Notes: a model not told the origin generated them from the sequence alone. A DNA stretch of 64,000 nucleotides from Haliotis asinina (GCF_037392515.1 NC_090282.1:29559554-29623553); one strand, 5' to 3'. Positions 33,250 to 46,304 are shown, numbered from the stretch's first letter. Program-made: numbers and translations.

Positions 33250-36200
33250 AGAGAACATTAAGATTGCAGTGACCACTCCATAATCCTGCCTTTCTAGGGA
33301 AGAATTTACTAAAGCCACTTTTCCAGCTTCTGCAGCTTTTTGCACTCTTTTATTTTATCCCTGATGGACATATATAAGAAATGGCAAACTTACACTCTCT
33401 TTTTCATTTATTTCATAATAAATAAACAATATAGAGAAATGATTGAGTTTATTGCTTTAAAATTTTTGTATTCAAAATTAGTGTGTAAATCCATCTTTTT
33501 CCCTAAGGCATTCTCGCTAAGTAAAGATTCTTGCTGTAACTTGAATCCATGTGCAACAAAGATTCATTTGGCATATTCTGGTTAAATTGACTGCTGCCAA
33601 TGTGGATTGACCAGGTCTAATGCATGCTTCTCAAACTAACAATTTATCATATGTTTCCAATTTACAAAGATGGTGCCTTAAGCTCAGAAGTTGCCATCAT
33701 AGTTTCCTAAATTAAGCACATACATAGTCAATGATAAACAATCCTCACATATGTTCAAAAAGAATATCTTTGGAGTGACATTTCAGATCCTTAAGAAACT
33801 GCACATCTCTGAGATATTAATAGCTCAGAACTCTCTTTATAAATGAAAAGTGTATGGATCCTTTGGGTGAAAGAGTACTTATTGCTTAACATCAAATGTT
33901 TGGTTTATTGATAGTGGAAAATGTAATTCAGGAAATTTTGATATGATAGCATGTCAGGTGAACTCAAATAGAACATGACAGACTCCTTATTCAGTAAAAT
34001 TCTTTTGACAAATAACTCCATCTAAAGCATTACCTTGACAGTAAAACTTTGAGAACACTTTTTAATTCCATGGAATGGAATGTGAATTGTATTGCTAATG
34101 CTAATACCCTGATTCAAATAAAGTTGTTTGATCATGTGAACTTTACTGTGTCCTTAGTGCAGCAGTTCAATGTGTGTTCCAGCAGAATGCACTGGTAAAG
34201 TACTTGAATTATAGAAATCACTGTGTTCATAATCTTTGAGTCTGTCAGCATCTTACCTGTGCATGTGGCTTTTACCAAAATGTTTGACCTATGTGAGCAC
34301 GGCTCTGTTGCACATGCTAGAACAGAATGATATAATTGAAATGCTGTTATAGTGATGTTTAACCCAACCCCTCTAACCATCATCTGTTACAGTGTCTTCT
34401 GAAGTACTTCTGTACACTTTGCTTAATGGTACACTTTGAAAACACATTTTTACCAATATTGGTGACCTTTGATTGTTTAATAACTTCTAACATAAAGATT
34501 TCAATATTTATTTCTTGTGACTTGAAGACAAGTTATAAACTATAGAGGATGTTAGGTTTCTAATGTGTAAATTAATAAGGAGTGTTCTTGCTGATAAGGA
34601 TCACACACTTCAAAATCAGAACAACGTAGTGTATGTCCTTTATCAATTGCATGAAGGTTTTAACCATTGGCTGAGCTGTGTCTTGTGTGAGCAATGTGTC
34701 TATCTGTATACACACATAATTTTTGTATTGACTCATTTTTTCTCATGAAAACAAAATATGTTACGATAGTAATAGATGATATGCACATGGAAAGGAACAC
34801 TCCTCAAGTCACAGTCAATAATAAATGTACTTTCATATGAACCTGATTGGGTGTGTTCAGCAATTGTATGTAAATACTTTGAGATGTTTAGCACTGAGAC
34901 AAGAAATTGAAAATAAGATGCCTGTTTCATTGTTATCTGTGGAAAGTGATCCAAGCATACCTTCAAGATCTTGAAAATGCCAATTTGGAATTGTCAAGGA
35001 AGTTCAGCAACACCTTAAGAATGAGAGCAACAGATTGTACTGAATTGTTCCATTGATTTACAAAACAGAACGACTTCTGGCATTTGTGAAAAAGGGTGAA
35101 TGAGTCCTGCCTTGCTGGAACAGGTTACTGCACAGTTGCATGACATTAGATAAATTCAACTACCACAACTATCAAAGCTCAGGAAATAGGTTTGTCTCAA
35201 GTAATTCGAGGCTTAGGATGATGACATTTCAAAGTATGGCAAGCCTTTGGGCTAAATGGGCAAGTGTTTCCTTGAGGCCTCAGTGATGGAAGTAGTTCTT
35301 AAGATCTTTTATGGTAAAAAATGTCATTGTCACACTGTAGGTACCACAATGTATGCAGTGGGGGAATACTCAGCTGAGCTGGTGGTTTGTGGAAATACGC
35401 TATGAAAAGTGGATGGTCACTTCACATGCTCATTTTAGGAAAGATACTGGCATGAAGCAGTATTGAAGAGTAGTTGCTGTTGCTCTAGTGACAACTTTTT
35501 TTTTTTTCTAAAATGTATTCCTGTAGATATTTTGATTGATAAATCTGAATTATTTGAGGATAGAAATTGTGATTATATACTGTGATCTTATTTCCAATAG
35601 GATTGGTACCAGAGCTAAATTTGTGTATTTTAAGCAGCACCCCAACACTTCTAAAGTGCTATTATAAAGAATTGGTTTCAGAATGAAATCTGGTATTCCA
35701 TGATCATGTTTAAAGTGTCCGTATAAAGAATGTGTATACTTGAGTACTTGGAAATGACTACATCATTATTTGTTTTTATGATTTTCTGCTATCTCTTTTG
35801 ATGGCTGGATTATGGAATAAATTTTAAAAAAACATCAGGTCTCCATTCACATGAAAGACATGACATCCATTAGTATGAGGAATTTTAAAAAATGTGATGA
35901 ATGAAAAACTGTATGTTAACTAAGTTAATGGACTTTTCAGGATGATATAAGTAGTTTGACAGATCCTATTAACTGAATGAAATTGAATTAGGACATCGTG
36001 AACAAAACAAAGCCTGAAACGTCTCATGAACAAACCTATAGTCAGATTCAGTACACAATTATATCTGTCTTTGTGCTTACTCATTCAAACTAGATCCAGA
36101 AAATGTGGGAATGTATGAATGTTAGCCACAGACATATGTCGTGAGTATTCCATCTCTATAAACAACTATAGATATCTGTATTAGGAGTAATAGTCAGGAC

Positions 36201-37100
36201 ATTCATGTATATTTGAAATAGTAAGTAGGACTGTGACCCCACTGGACACCCAATGGATCTAAATTCAAAGGAACAATTAAAATAGAGTATGTGTCTTTGG
36301 GAGGTAGGTAGAGCAGCAGAACCTTTTAATCTTTTTTCATTTGTTTCCCCAAAATCTCATTAAAGATTTTATTTTAGGGCCCCTCTTACTAGAACAGTGG
36401 TCAGAGTGCACATTAATAGTACAGGGTACATACTCCATCAATCTATATTCAATATCTTTTGTCCAGTTCGTTTATCTCGCTCATGACCTGTTCCCATTAC
36501 TAGAACAGGCTGTTATTACTATTGATCAACTGGGGAATGCACAAATTTGATTGAGATGATGGCAAACCAACAACTCATGTCTCAAGTAGAAGCCCGATTG
36601 AAGTCATCATTGAATAGAGAAGCACTTGAGACAAAGAACTATCTTTGTACAGGCAGAATACTCATTCACTTTGCATTGTATTAGTAGGCTGACATTCATA
36701 TTTACAAGCTGAAGTTTGCATACCAAGTTTGATACTTGCATCACTGAGGAAATTGGCATAAGTCAAATTTCCTTTATACAAATTGTGATGTCTCTCAGTA
36801 CACAGAATAGATCAGAAGAACATTTTTTTTAAATTTGCTGGGGGAACTCCATGTGTTTCATTTGTCAATTTTGCATAATAGTAATGAGGGTAATGGTTTG
36901 GAAAAGAAACAAAAAAATGAACATTCAGAACTTGAATTAAAAAATTTGCGTCTCTCGTGTTTTCTTAAGAGTCTTCTTTTAGTCAACAGTATAATTTGCC
37001 ACTCAGAGTATTTTTTTAACATTGACAAAATTGTATGCATAGCCAAAAGAAATCTCTGTTTAGACTCAAAATGTTACACTCCCGACTACATTGTAAGCAT
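33250..37100. other. No gene seen
   Basis: Includes a T run at 35,499-35,511 and an inverted pair TGTCTCAAGT (36,579-36,588) / ACTTGAGACA (36,623-36,632). Open frames at 33,340-34,966, 36,341-36,550 and 36,835-37,110 are chance length, with no recognised domain or exon boundary. Confidence 0.4.
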
Positions 37101-37106
37101 ATCTTT

Positions 37107-37430
37107 ATGAATCACTATCAAATAGTGATGACACCAGGTGTTAAATATAAGCTGATCAGATCCTACCCTAATAATGGCACAAGCTTGGACTTCTATAGGC
37201 ATTAATTATACCACAATCTCCAGAACGCTTCTTAAAGTCTGTGTTTCAATATTACCATTTGTATCTACATTAGTCTCGGCTATGTTCAAGAAAATTCTAT
37301 GCTTATGTTGTTGTTGATACAGTGTTGGAACTTTTTAGCTGATGTCATTTGTTTTTGATTACCTTGTATATGTTTACATGTTTATCCATTATGGACTTGG
37401 ACTCGTGTTATCCTTTCTGAACCTTTGTTT
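37107..37430 (+). repeat. Dispersed repeat, family 3, copy 1
   Basis: ATGAATCACTATCAAATAGT, GATGACACCAGGTGTT, CCAGAACGCTTCTTAAAGTC, CAATATTACCATTTGTATC and later CTCGGC match in order the sequence at 53.7 kb. It is a dispersed, non-coding repeat in direct orientation. Confidence 0.65.
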
Positions 37431-37707
37431 GTAAACAATAACTGATAACCCCTGGGCTTACTGAGATTGCCTTATTCTACGGCATGTTTCTGCTGCAGTG
37501 ACCACTGTACAGGTCATGGTTCACGTCATGATTTGCTTTGCTTTTGTATGAAAACAAACACCATATTGTGATATGAGAACAGACAGGCCTAATGCAAGCC
37601 TTTTGGTGCACATTATGTATTGTCCTACGTAGATAAATAAACTAATACAACTGCAATAGCTACGTCCATCACAGAACCACTTCATGCATCACTGTGAAAC
37701 CCATGAA

Positions 37708-37936
37708 AATCTGAGTCAGAATTGGCCTTCAGCAACCCATGCTTGTCTTAATGGGTGATCAGCTGGATCGGATGGTCAGACTCGCTGCCTTGGTTGATGT
37801 ATATGTTGTTGTATCCTACTTGTGTAGATCAATGTTCATGATGTCATCTCCAGGAGTGTCTTGAACAGACTTGATAATATGAAGATTGCTGTCATGTAGC
37901 ATGAAATATTGCCGAGTACGTTGTACAAAAACAAAC
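37708..37936 (+). repeat. Family 2 repeat copy, full length
   Basis: CAGAATTGGCCTTCAGCAAC, CCATGCTTGTCTTAATGG, TGGATCGGATGGTCAGAC, TTGGTTGATGTATATG, GTGTAGATCAATGTTCATGA, a CAGACTTGATAATATG block, GCTGTCATGTAG and AATATTGCCGAGTACG are in family order. Confidence 0.85.
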
Positions 37937-37939
37937 AAA

Positions 37940-40070
37940 ACATGGTGACTGTATTGCTTACTCTCCCATGATACCTTGTGGAAGGAAATAGAAAAATTTG
38001 TTCCGGTTTTAGGATATTTCTGTTGGAAGTTCCCAAACTCATGTGTTTAATTGAATGTATAGACTGGTTCAAAATAAAACAGATGAAAGTGACCTGTTAC
38101 ACTGTGTAAGATATGACAATGTGACAGATGTACTCAGCTGACATCAAGGAACCCTTGGAATGTGATTGGGATTGGCTTCATTCAACTGATAGTACTTTTA
38201 TCATAATTTCGGCTGATATAAACTCTGACATCTAATAGGATTAAGTAGTAAATATGTAACTCTTCCATAAGCAAAACACACAAACTTCATTGTGTATCAT
38301 TTCTTACTACCATTCAAAAACGTTATATAATAGCAACAAAAATACTTTTGAGAATCACAATAATTGTACCCTTCTGACAAGCCTTTGTGGGAAAGTCTGT
38401 CAAACCATGATGAAAAATTGTGGTCTGGAGTCTATCATGTTCACTGGTGCCTCCTATCCCCGGCTTTGATTTGAAACTAATGCCACGGACCTCACTCTCC
38501 CCCCAAAAAGAAATGATAATAACAATGAATAAATAGATGGATAGACAGACAGATAACAATAAATGTACAAAACTTCAGTAGTCTTCAAATATGAGCACCC
38601 CCTGAATCTGTGAAATGGTATGATGTACTGTAAAATTTGCTGATCGCTGCTTCGGGCATTGACATTTCTAGTCAAGAATTTGTACCATGATCATTACTGT
38701 ACATCCTCCAGGATCCATGCACGTCTTTTTGTGTTCATTCTATTAATTTGAGGGTACTAAATGTACATTTCTGCATCATTTAAAACCATGCATCTTAAAC
38801 GCATGTAAAGGTACGTAGTTGTTACGCTGAGAAAAAGAGACAAGAAAACCCTGTGAACATATGATTCAAGTCAAGCTAGGAATTGCACTAGATGCCTTTT
38901 TGTCACCGATGCATCACAGATACAAATGTCCTCCACATGTCTACCATTAAACTTCTTGAAAGCTTAACTGGAGGTGTAAAACATTTGGCTTGTTGAGATT
39001 TTGCTGAGGCTCTTTCACAGTGGCTGATAAATAATGCAAATTGGACCAGACAAACATGGTGTGGAGATCATGAATGATGATCCAGTCAGTTAGTAACCAC
39101 CCCATACCAATTTTAGAAGGTGCATATAAACAAGCATGAGGCACCAGACCTCTTCTGCCTATTTACAGTAGTCCTGTGGGAAAGGGATCAGCATTGGTTT
39201 CAGAATACAGTTGTAAATCAGCAGACAAGGTAGTATTAATCTACTCACATTAAATAGCTTATCAGTGAGTGAGTGCCTGTGATCTGAACTACAGGACAAA
39301 CACTGCATATGATAAAAGCGTTAAATAGCTTGACTGACTGAAATGACATACAGGATGATAGGTCCATTATTTTACTTTGGGTGTACATTGAGTTTTGTTT
39401 CATGACAACTTGCAAACAAATCATATTGGCTTGTTATCAAAATCTCATTCAATGAAAGTTGTGATGGTTTGGACAAATGATATATTTTTAAGTGATGCCA
39501 GATTTCACTGGACCTAATATTTATGAACAGACTGAATTTCATCTGAATTTATGGAATGCCCTTTTGATCAATGACAGTCAAATCATTAAATACAGATGTA
39601 ATGCATATGAAATAGTTGTCTGGAGTTTGGAGGTGACAAGGGTGAATGCCATTCATCAAGCAGTGGGCAGTATTAACAGCAATATTAGTGTCATAAGGGC
39701 TTGTAAATAATGAAATATGGTGAAGGCAAATAAATGTGGAATATCATAAACATCTATTTAATGTTGATTAAGATGATATAACCCTTTTGTTGTAGCATAG
39801 TGTGGTTTACTCAGTTCTTCTTAAGTACCACACCTATTTTGCTTCACATTGTTTCTGTCCTATGCTGATAATGGACAAATGAAAATACAGGTGCAACAGA
39901 ACCTTGGGACAAGTTCATTTTATTAGTAAATTCTGTAGTTTTGTAAATTTATTCTCTTATTTCATAAAGGGTTGCAGACCAATATGAATAGAATTGCAAG
40001 TGGATTTCTTTTATTACCATTATTAATATGATCTGTACTTGGTTGTTCTTTAATGCAGCACACAGCAGTA
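37940..40070. other. No gene seen
   Basis: Short AGACAGACAGATA-type microsatellite near 38,541-38,553. Open frames at 38,323-38,675 (minus) and 39,492-39,710 (plus) are chance length. Confidence 0.4.
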
Positions 40071-40075
40071 TTCCA

Positions 40076-40155
40076 TAGACCCTGACCACCCAATCTTTTT
40101 TCTTGCCTCTTATGACAGGCATGGGTAATTGAAAACCAGTTTTTCATGGGTTCAT
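40076..40155 (-). repeat. Family 2 repeat fragment
   Basis: AGACCCTGACCACCCAATC, GCCTCTTATGACAGGCATGG and TTGAAAACCAGTTTTTCATG match the inverse of the family head. Confidence 0.7.
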
Positions 40156-40437
40156 CTTTTGGATAGATGAGGGTAATCTATATGGAAGGAGTGTTCATGG
40201 CATCATTTGATATAGACTTTTATCTTGTAAGCGTTGAACCAGAAATATATTGATATAAAGGGTCCAGGTGGCCTTGTTGACCGAAGTGCCATGCAGCGTT
40301 ACCTCCCTTAAACATGCCAGAAACCAATGATTGTGAGTTTGTATCCTGAGTAGTACTGATAGTGTTTCTCATTCTGTCCACAACATATTTGTGCTTGTGC
40401 ATTTCACCAAAATGGTAACAACTTTCATTTTATATCA

Positions 40438-40560
40438 TTGTATCCCAGGTGCCTTGATTGATACTCATGCTATTGATCACTGTACTGTCTAGTCCAGACT
40501 CAGTTATTTTCAGGCCACTGCCATATAGCTGGAATGTTGCTATGTTAAACAACAAACCAA
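40438..40560 (+). repeat. Family 2 repeat fragment
   Basis: TTGTATCCCAGGTGCC, TACTCATGCTATTGATCACT, TAGTCCAGACTCAGTTATTT, GGCCACTGCCATATAGCTGG and AATGTTGCTATGTTAAAC match the second half of the family. Confidence 0.75.
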
Positions 40561-40564
40561 CCAA

Positions 40565-41010
40565 TGAATCATTTCATACTTTCTTTCCTCATACCTTTGG
40601 CCCACTCTGATATGACTTAGGTACTGGTAAAGTGCTGTGTTACCTGCTCACTTAGTCATGAAATGCATACATTCTTTATGAAACTTGTGTTCTATTTCTG
40701 AATTTTGTTTTAAATGCTGTCAACATTTTCAGCATTTTGAGGTTTGAAAGTTTCTGTGCTTCATATATGTCTTATATATAGGCATGAGAGTTACAGTCTC
40801 ATAACTTGTATTTGTTTTTAAGATGACATTTACTGAATGCTTACATCAACTTTTGTGTCTTGTGAGTGCTTGTGTATTGTCATTTGATTTTATGTTGACA
40901 AGATACTTGCAGTAACATTTGTTTGCAGGTTTTTTCTAATTACTTCATTACTTAACATTCCATTATGGTTTTCATTACCACTATATAGCTAATTTGCATA
41001 TTGATTTCTA
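40565..41010. other. No gene seen
   Basis: AT-rich sequence without open frames or repeats of note. It ends in a TTGATTTCTATCATAG acceptor-like tract. Confidence 0.4.
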
Positions 41011-41016
41011 TCATAG

Positions 41017-41061
41017 AGTACTGAGGGAGATCAAACTTTGTCTTCCTGAATCAAACATGAG
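41017..41061 (+). other. Candidate 45-bp micro-exon
   Basis: The segment lies between an acceptor-like TTCTATCATAG ending at 41,016 and a donor-like ATGAG|GTAAGA (GT at 41,062-41,063). Of the three frames, one is open throughout and reads VLREIKLCLPESNM plus two bases. It would start and end in the same codon phase, so it could be included or skipped without shifting the frame. Forty-five bases offer little statistical support, and the acceptor has an alternative AG two bases further on. No family recognised. Confidence 0.22.
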
Positions 41062-41064
41062 GTA

Positions 41065-42355
41065 AGATTGGCATAGAAAGTGTTCTTATCATGGTCTGGT
41101 ACACATGAGTGGATAAATGGTGTATAGCTTGCACATGTCAGCACAATCACAATACAGGGGAGTTGATCACCGTTTTAGTTCAACTCCATGGGGAGTTCTT
41201 TGAATCCATAGAGTTTTCAGTCTCCATAGGAAGGGCGATTTCCTTGCTTCTGTGTCACTTCAGTGTGAATTGTTGACACTGTTGCACAATGTATTGTATA
41301 GCTTGGTTTGTGATGTGAAGCTGGTTGGTCAATATAGTCTTGATTATATTGACTGACCTGTATTGTCTAATGTAGCTTGATAGAGATTATGCAGTTAGTT
41401 CAGTAAACCTTGCAACAAACATTGATTTTCACAGCCTACCTAATGTGTTAATTGTTTGGACAAATGCCAGATGTGAGAAGGGGTTATTTAAAGTTCCAGA
41501 AAATATTTGTTGAATATGTGTGGAAAAAAAATCATTTCTGGTGTTGTTTTCTTTAAACTGAATTTCTTTGTTCTCAATGATATTTTCAATTTGATAAAAG
41601 GAAATAATAGTATTGCCTTTGTTTCTGTCTCAGGGGATTCTTCTGCGTGTTTCATAATAGAGATTCTTGGTAACAAAAAAATAATGTCATCCTTTTGATG
41701 TTATAAGGATAGTTTCAATTTGTGTGAATGACTTTAACACATCTAAATTTTACATTCCTAACTATGACACAAGACAAGCTGAATGTAGACCTGATCAATA
41801 AAAGTGCTCAGCTTGAGGACATTTTACTGAAGTCAGGGCTGTTGTAAAAGAGTGTTTGATGCAAGGCAGCTTCCAGGGAAGTCGGACCTCAACCCAAACC
41901 TGAACCAAGTGGAATTTTTCATGACATTAACACGCTTCAGTGGAACAGTAACTTGTGAACTTTACCCAAACACAACCAAATTGACAGGATAAAAAGCTTG
42001 AGTCATAAAGATATAACAAGAGTAATGAATAAAGCGGAAGCTGAAATTATGTAAATTGCACATCTGTAAATACATGATCCCCAGAGTGTCAAAAGGGACT
42101 GCAGTGACATGGGGCATTTGCCTACATGGTTATCCCTGGTCTGTTGAATATCGACTGCTTGTGTAAACTTACACTTAGCAAGCTTGAAGGAGGGCATAAT
42201 CTTTAGATTCTGGTCTTTTTGCTTGTCAATACATGGTCAATTGTGATGATTAAGTATGTTGGATAGACAGTTTGCATAGCGTGTGACTAAACACTCCACT
42301 TCACTACAGCAGCTTTCACTGCCTCAGCCTAACAGTTGAGAATACTCCTGCTTGT
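41065..42355. other. No gene seen
   Basis: Overlapping open frames on opposite strands near 41,488-41,698 and one on the minus strand at 42,003-42,197 are chance length. No repeats recognised. Confidence 0.4.
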
Positions 42356-42359
42356 GAAA

Positions 42360-42642
42360 GGTATGCCTGCTTCGCCTAAGCGACTTTTTAGGGAGGATTA
42401 ACGTATTGATTCGAGGCTTTCCGTAAAATTCAAACCCTTGCTACCCACGTGCCCAAAGGGAAAACAGGTAACGAGAGGGCTACAGGATGCGATTGGTCAG
42501 ATCTGTGGCTTTGGGATCTGAGTCTGTAATTGGAGAGCATCGGTACACTATTGTAGTCAAGACAGAGGTGTTGAGTCAATGACAAGGACGGATTTTATGA
42601 TGTAACAGTGGGATGTGGCATGCCATTATCACTATAGTCTGA
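42360..42642 (+). promoter_or_regulatory. CpG-rich patch, candidate promoter and 5' UTR
   Basis: About ten CpG dinucleotides fall in roughly 230 bases, against long CpG-poor stretches on either side. The patch holds a CCACGTGCCC E-box (42,447-42,456), an inverted CCAAT box in GCGATTGGTCAG (42,490-42,501) and a second ATTGG. There is no obvious TATA box. It leads directly into an ATG exon with a consensus donor. Small ATG frames of two to nine codons (near 42,598, 42,613 and 42,620) would be upstream open reading frames if transcription starts in the patch. Strand is taken from the downstream donor. Confidence 0.4.
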
Positions 42643-43235
42643 ATGGGGACAGTGCGAGTCATACTGGGCTGGCAAGGTGAGTATTTCTTAGGCTTACACG
42701 ATCCATGTCTAATACTGTTGTCCTACTCATGTTATAATGGTACCTAACAGGAGTGTTGTTCTATTTAGGATTGTGTGTTTAGTACCAGTTCTTTCTCAAG
42801 GATTATATGTAGTACATCTAGAGATTCTGTATCATTCATGCACACAACTGTATTCACACATGGTTGATTTATGCTTTTGACTATCAAATAGCATTTTGAT
42901 TTTTCTTTTTGATTGTGATCATTTGTTACTTTGATATTTATTCAGTATTGAAAAAGTCATTGTGTGTAAAGTACAAAAATGTGTTGTCATATCTACATTA
43001 TTTGTGTGTATATGCTTTAATGCTTAACAGGAATCTAATCCCCCATCAATATAGCATTAATATTTTTTTTATTAATATAATTGATATAATAATTTCAGGT
43101 AAATATTTACCTTGTAGAACAGCAGTTACACGTTACTCCGTTACTCCCCTTCCGGCAATTCAGGAAGGGATTATTTTCCTCACAGAATTAGCATGGAGTG
43201 TGGAAGCTGAGGAAATTGCTGACATTATACCTTAA
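42643..43235 (+). CDS. Candidate two-exon small protein (56 residues), unknown family
   Basis: Exon 1 starts at ATG 42,643, reads MGTVRVILGWQ and ends after one base of the next codon at 42,676, before a consensus donor (CAAG|GTGAGTA). The first good acceptor downstream is AATTTCAG, ending at 43,098. Exon 2 (43,099-43,235) then continues in exactly the required phase: GKYLPCRTAVTRYSVTPLPA, then about 25 more residues (IQEGIIFLTELAW, then VEAEEIADIIP), to TAA at 43,233-43,235. The intron would be 422 bases. The joined frame is 171 bases including the stop. The N-terminal 11 residues are hydrophobic and the C-terminus is acidic. No signal peptide, transmembrane segment or known motif is clear. 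The phase match has a one-in-three chance of being accidental. I see no AATAAA in the next few hundred bases. Exon 1 could instead join 49,778, which needs the same phase. Confidence 0.3.
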
Positions 43236-43496
43236 GAAACTGTATATTTTTCTTACATGAATACTTAATTTTCAGTTCAGTTTATCTGCTCCCTGATGGG
43301 ACATAAAATGAACTCATGGCTGTGTTGTGATAATTGAATTGTTTTCCTTGTGAGATGTTTCAGTCACATTTTCATCATTAATTAACTTTTCTTGTTTCAA
43401 ATGTACATAGAATCTAGTAGTTAGAATAATAGATGAAATGTCAATGTAATTTAATCTCTAAATAGTATTAACATATGTTCTATATTGGTTTGGGGG

Positions 43497-43643
43497 CTGT
43501 GGGGTAGCCAAGTGGTTAAGTTGTTCTGCTTTCACACCAAATACCTGGGTTTGGTTCTCCACATGGGTACAATGTGTGAAACCCATTTCTAGTGTCCACT
43601 GCTGGAATATTGCTAACATAGGGGTAAAACCATAATCATTTAC
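43497..43643 (+). repeat. tRNA-derived SINE copy (family 1)
   Basis: GGGGTAGCCAAGTGGTTAAG (box-A-like head), GGGTTTGGTTCTCCAC (B-box-like), GGGTACAATGTGTGAAACCC, AGTGTCCACTGCTGGAATAT and GGGGTAAAACCATAATCATT in family order. The ACTC tail has decayed. Confidence 0.88.
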
Positions 43644-43649
43644 TTTGTG

Positions 43650-44610
43650 CTTGTCCGACTGACTGTATCAATGCAACAGTAGTAGTTTAGCACTGTCTTT
43701 GCCATTCACCTCATCAGCCCTGATTCCTAGAATGCGTATGTTTTCTAGGGCATAATGATGTTTTGTTGATGTGGGTTTTTTTACCTTCCATTATGTCAGT
43801 TCATGTTGTAATTGCAGACATTTCTCTTTCAAATTGACATATTTTGTTCTAATCAACAGTTATTTCATAAAAGTAAAAGTAGTCCAGCACAGCTAAGTGA
43901 GCCAGGAACCCATAATGGAAACAGCAGATTAATGTGTTCTGCAAGAGAGAGACGAGAGTTATGTTGTCCTGCAGAGTGAAATGTTGCTCTTCCTATTAGT
44001 GCATCGGACAAGGGACTCAAAGAAGTATAGTTAGAGAGAAAGTACAAATTAAGTAAGATAAAAATATTGTAAAACATACCAAATTCAATCATAGGGTTAG
44101 AAATGTTTCTGCTATTACTGGTTATGTGAATATATGATAATTTCTACATTTATGTATTTAAAAAGTTGCCTACCTATATTGCATACTGAGTCAGATTGGG
44201 CAGTAGAGGATGTAATGTTAGACAAGATCTCATGACATGCTGACATCTGAATACCTGTGTGTCTGCCCAACATTACTAGATACGGCTATTCTGTGCACTG
44301 TGTACCCAATCAGATTCTTGTAACGCAATATGATACCCTGAATCAAAAATAGAATAGGGTGTTTCATCAAACCCTCACCTGTTTGACCTTTAAATTGTTC
44401 TGACACTGTGCCCAGTGCAGACAGAGCTGACATTGCACTTGGTTATGTCAACACCTTCAAACATCAGGGCAAGACTACTATGCCTTTTCCATTTGTACCT
44501 ATTATAAAAGGCACACACTGTATTAGAGAGAAGAGAACATCAGCTAGACAAAGGCACTGAGAGGGATACTGTGATAGACTGATGGGATTACTGTGCCAAT
44601 GCCAGCATGT
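43650..44610. other. No gene seen
   Basis: Two chance-length minus-strand frames (43,865-44,092 and 44,230-44,433). No splice pairs or repeats recognised. Confidence 0.4.
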
Positions 44611-44614
44611 TATG

Positions 44615-45000
44615 AGACAGAAGAGAACACTGTACACAGCATTGGAAGTGTGTATTAGAATAAGTTAAAGTCTTATAGGTCTGGAGAGAAAATTGTTACA
44701 AACCTAGGGAACACTGTATGTATAGCACAGGGGAGAAGACTTCTTTTTTTAGGGGAACACTATACAAGACTGGGAGAACACTGCTCTAAATTGAGGGGAA
44801 CACTTTACATGACTGTGGGAACACTTTTCCAGATCGAGGGGAACACAAATGGTGAGACCTTTGTTCTAAATTAAGATGAACACTGTACACAACAGAGAGA
44901 ATGTAAATGAGTTTTTTTTCTGACTGTGTGGAACGTTATGAAACAAGGGAATAAACTAAGCGGAACACTGGACAAGAATAACACTGTACTGGACTGAGAC
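44615..45000. repeat. Degenerate minisatellite with GGGGAACACTGTACAAGACT-like unit
   Basis: About a dozen diverged copies of a 25-35-bp unit built from GGGGAACACT, an ACAAGACTG-like middle and AGAG or GGGAG. The GAACACT core recurs near 44,626, 44,709, 44,754, 44,785, 44,807, 44,830, 44,877 and 44,962. An earlier outlier lies near 44,535. Unit length drifts and no open frame spans it. Confidence 0.65.
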
Positions 45001-45004
45001 TTTC

Positions 45005-46290
45005 AGTGTGATGAAAAGTTTATTTATCATGTCAGTTTACTGGAGACAGCTGTACTATACCATTGCAGTGTGCAATGCTAATTAATGTGTATGAATTTCA
45101 TACAGCCACACAGCAGGAACAACAAATAAGTTGCCTGATTCACTACAGCATTAAATGGTGTCGTATCATTGAGCAATATATCCATTTGCTTCACAGCAGT
45201 CAACAAATAATCAAATAGTATCATATTTCAACTGCATACTGCTTTTCTGATTTTGAAACATTTCATATGCATGCATTCACAATGAAACAATCATCATTAG
45301 CTCCTTGAGTTACTTGTATTCTTTTTTAGAATGTTATTTCTTGAGGAATTGGATGTAAAAATTATGAGTATTCTCCTCAGTATATTGTGAAATATTCAAA
45401 CATGGTAAATAACCATTGTGAATGATGAGGTGCAATATAGTCTATTTCAACACTAGAGGTGTAATTGCGTAGGGAATAAGTTATCTATATGCACTTTCAT
45501 AATCAATTAAGTCATTAATATATCAACAATGCAACCATGACAGCAACACACAGGTAATATTTAGAAAAAAGTTTGCTTCTTAAATAATTATCAGTTTCAC
45601 ACTATTTAAGCTGTGTCAGTGGTTGATATTTTAAATAATTCATTGCTTGTACTTTCTTCTGCTGGAAGCCTCAGTGTTAGTGTGACTTCCATGCATGTCT
45701 TAAAGGGGCTCAGGGCTGTAGGTTTGCTACCTACTTTGAGAGAATGACTACACTAACAGGCACCATCAAGGCTGAATGTGGTGAATGGACAATATAGAAA
45801 GACTTGGATGCAGTGTATGTTTGTAATAACTAATGGTAGATATTATTGGACAACATAATCTTCAAATAATCTTGTTCTGAAATAGCCACACAACAGTCAC
45901 AAGACTGAAATATATTAGCAGGAAACAGTAATTCCTGTTCATGCATTTTGTTGCGAAGTCTGTAGAACATGTCTATTTAACTACCAGTTCTGCTGTGAGA
46001 CTGTAACTTGAATTCGTCACAGCTCAGCCACTCCAGTTCAAGCTCACTATGAATTCTGAATGAATGCTGTAGGTGAAATGTTACTAAAGACATGTTGACA
46101 GTCTGCTTTGGTCTTGTAATGTGATTCTTTATTCAGTGAGGTCTCATTTCACATGTACCATTGTGCATAATTATTCACCATACACACCACAGTGTACAAC
46201 AAGCGTGGAACATGCTATGATGTTACGTGAAGTATTTCACACTGAAGGTAGGTGAATATTGAAGGGTTGATCACGCTTGCCATGGTATTT
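45005..46290. other. No gene seen
   Basis: AT-rich, no open frame above chance length. A GAAG|GTAGGTG donor-like site at 46,244-46,254 has no clear partner. Confidence 0.4.
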
Positions 46291-46304
46291 GTCAGTAGGC
46301 AGGT

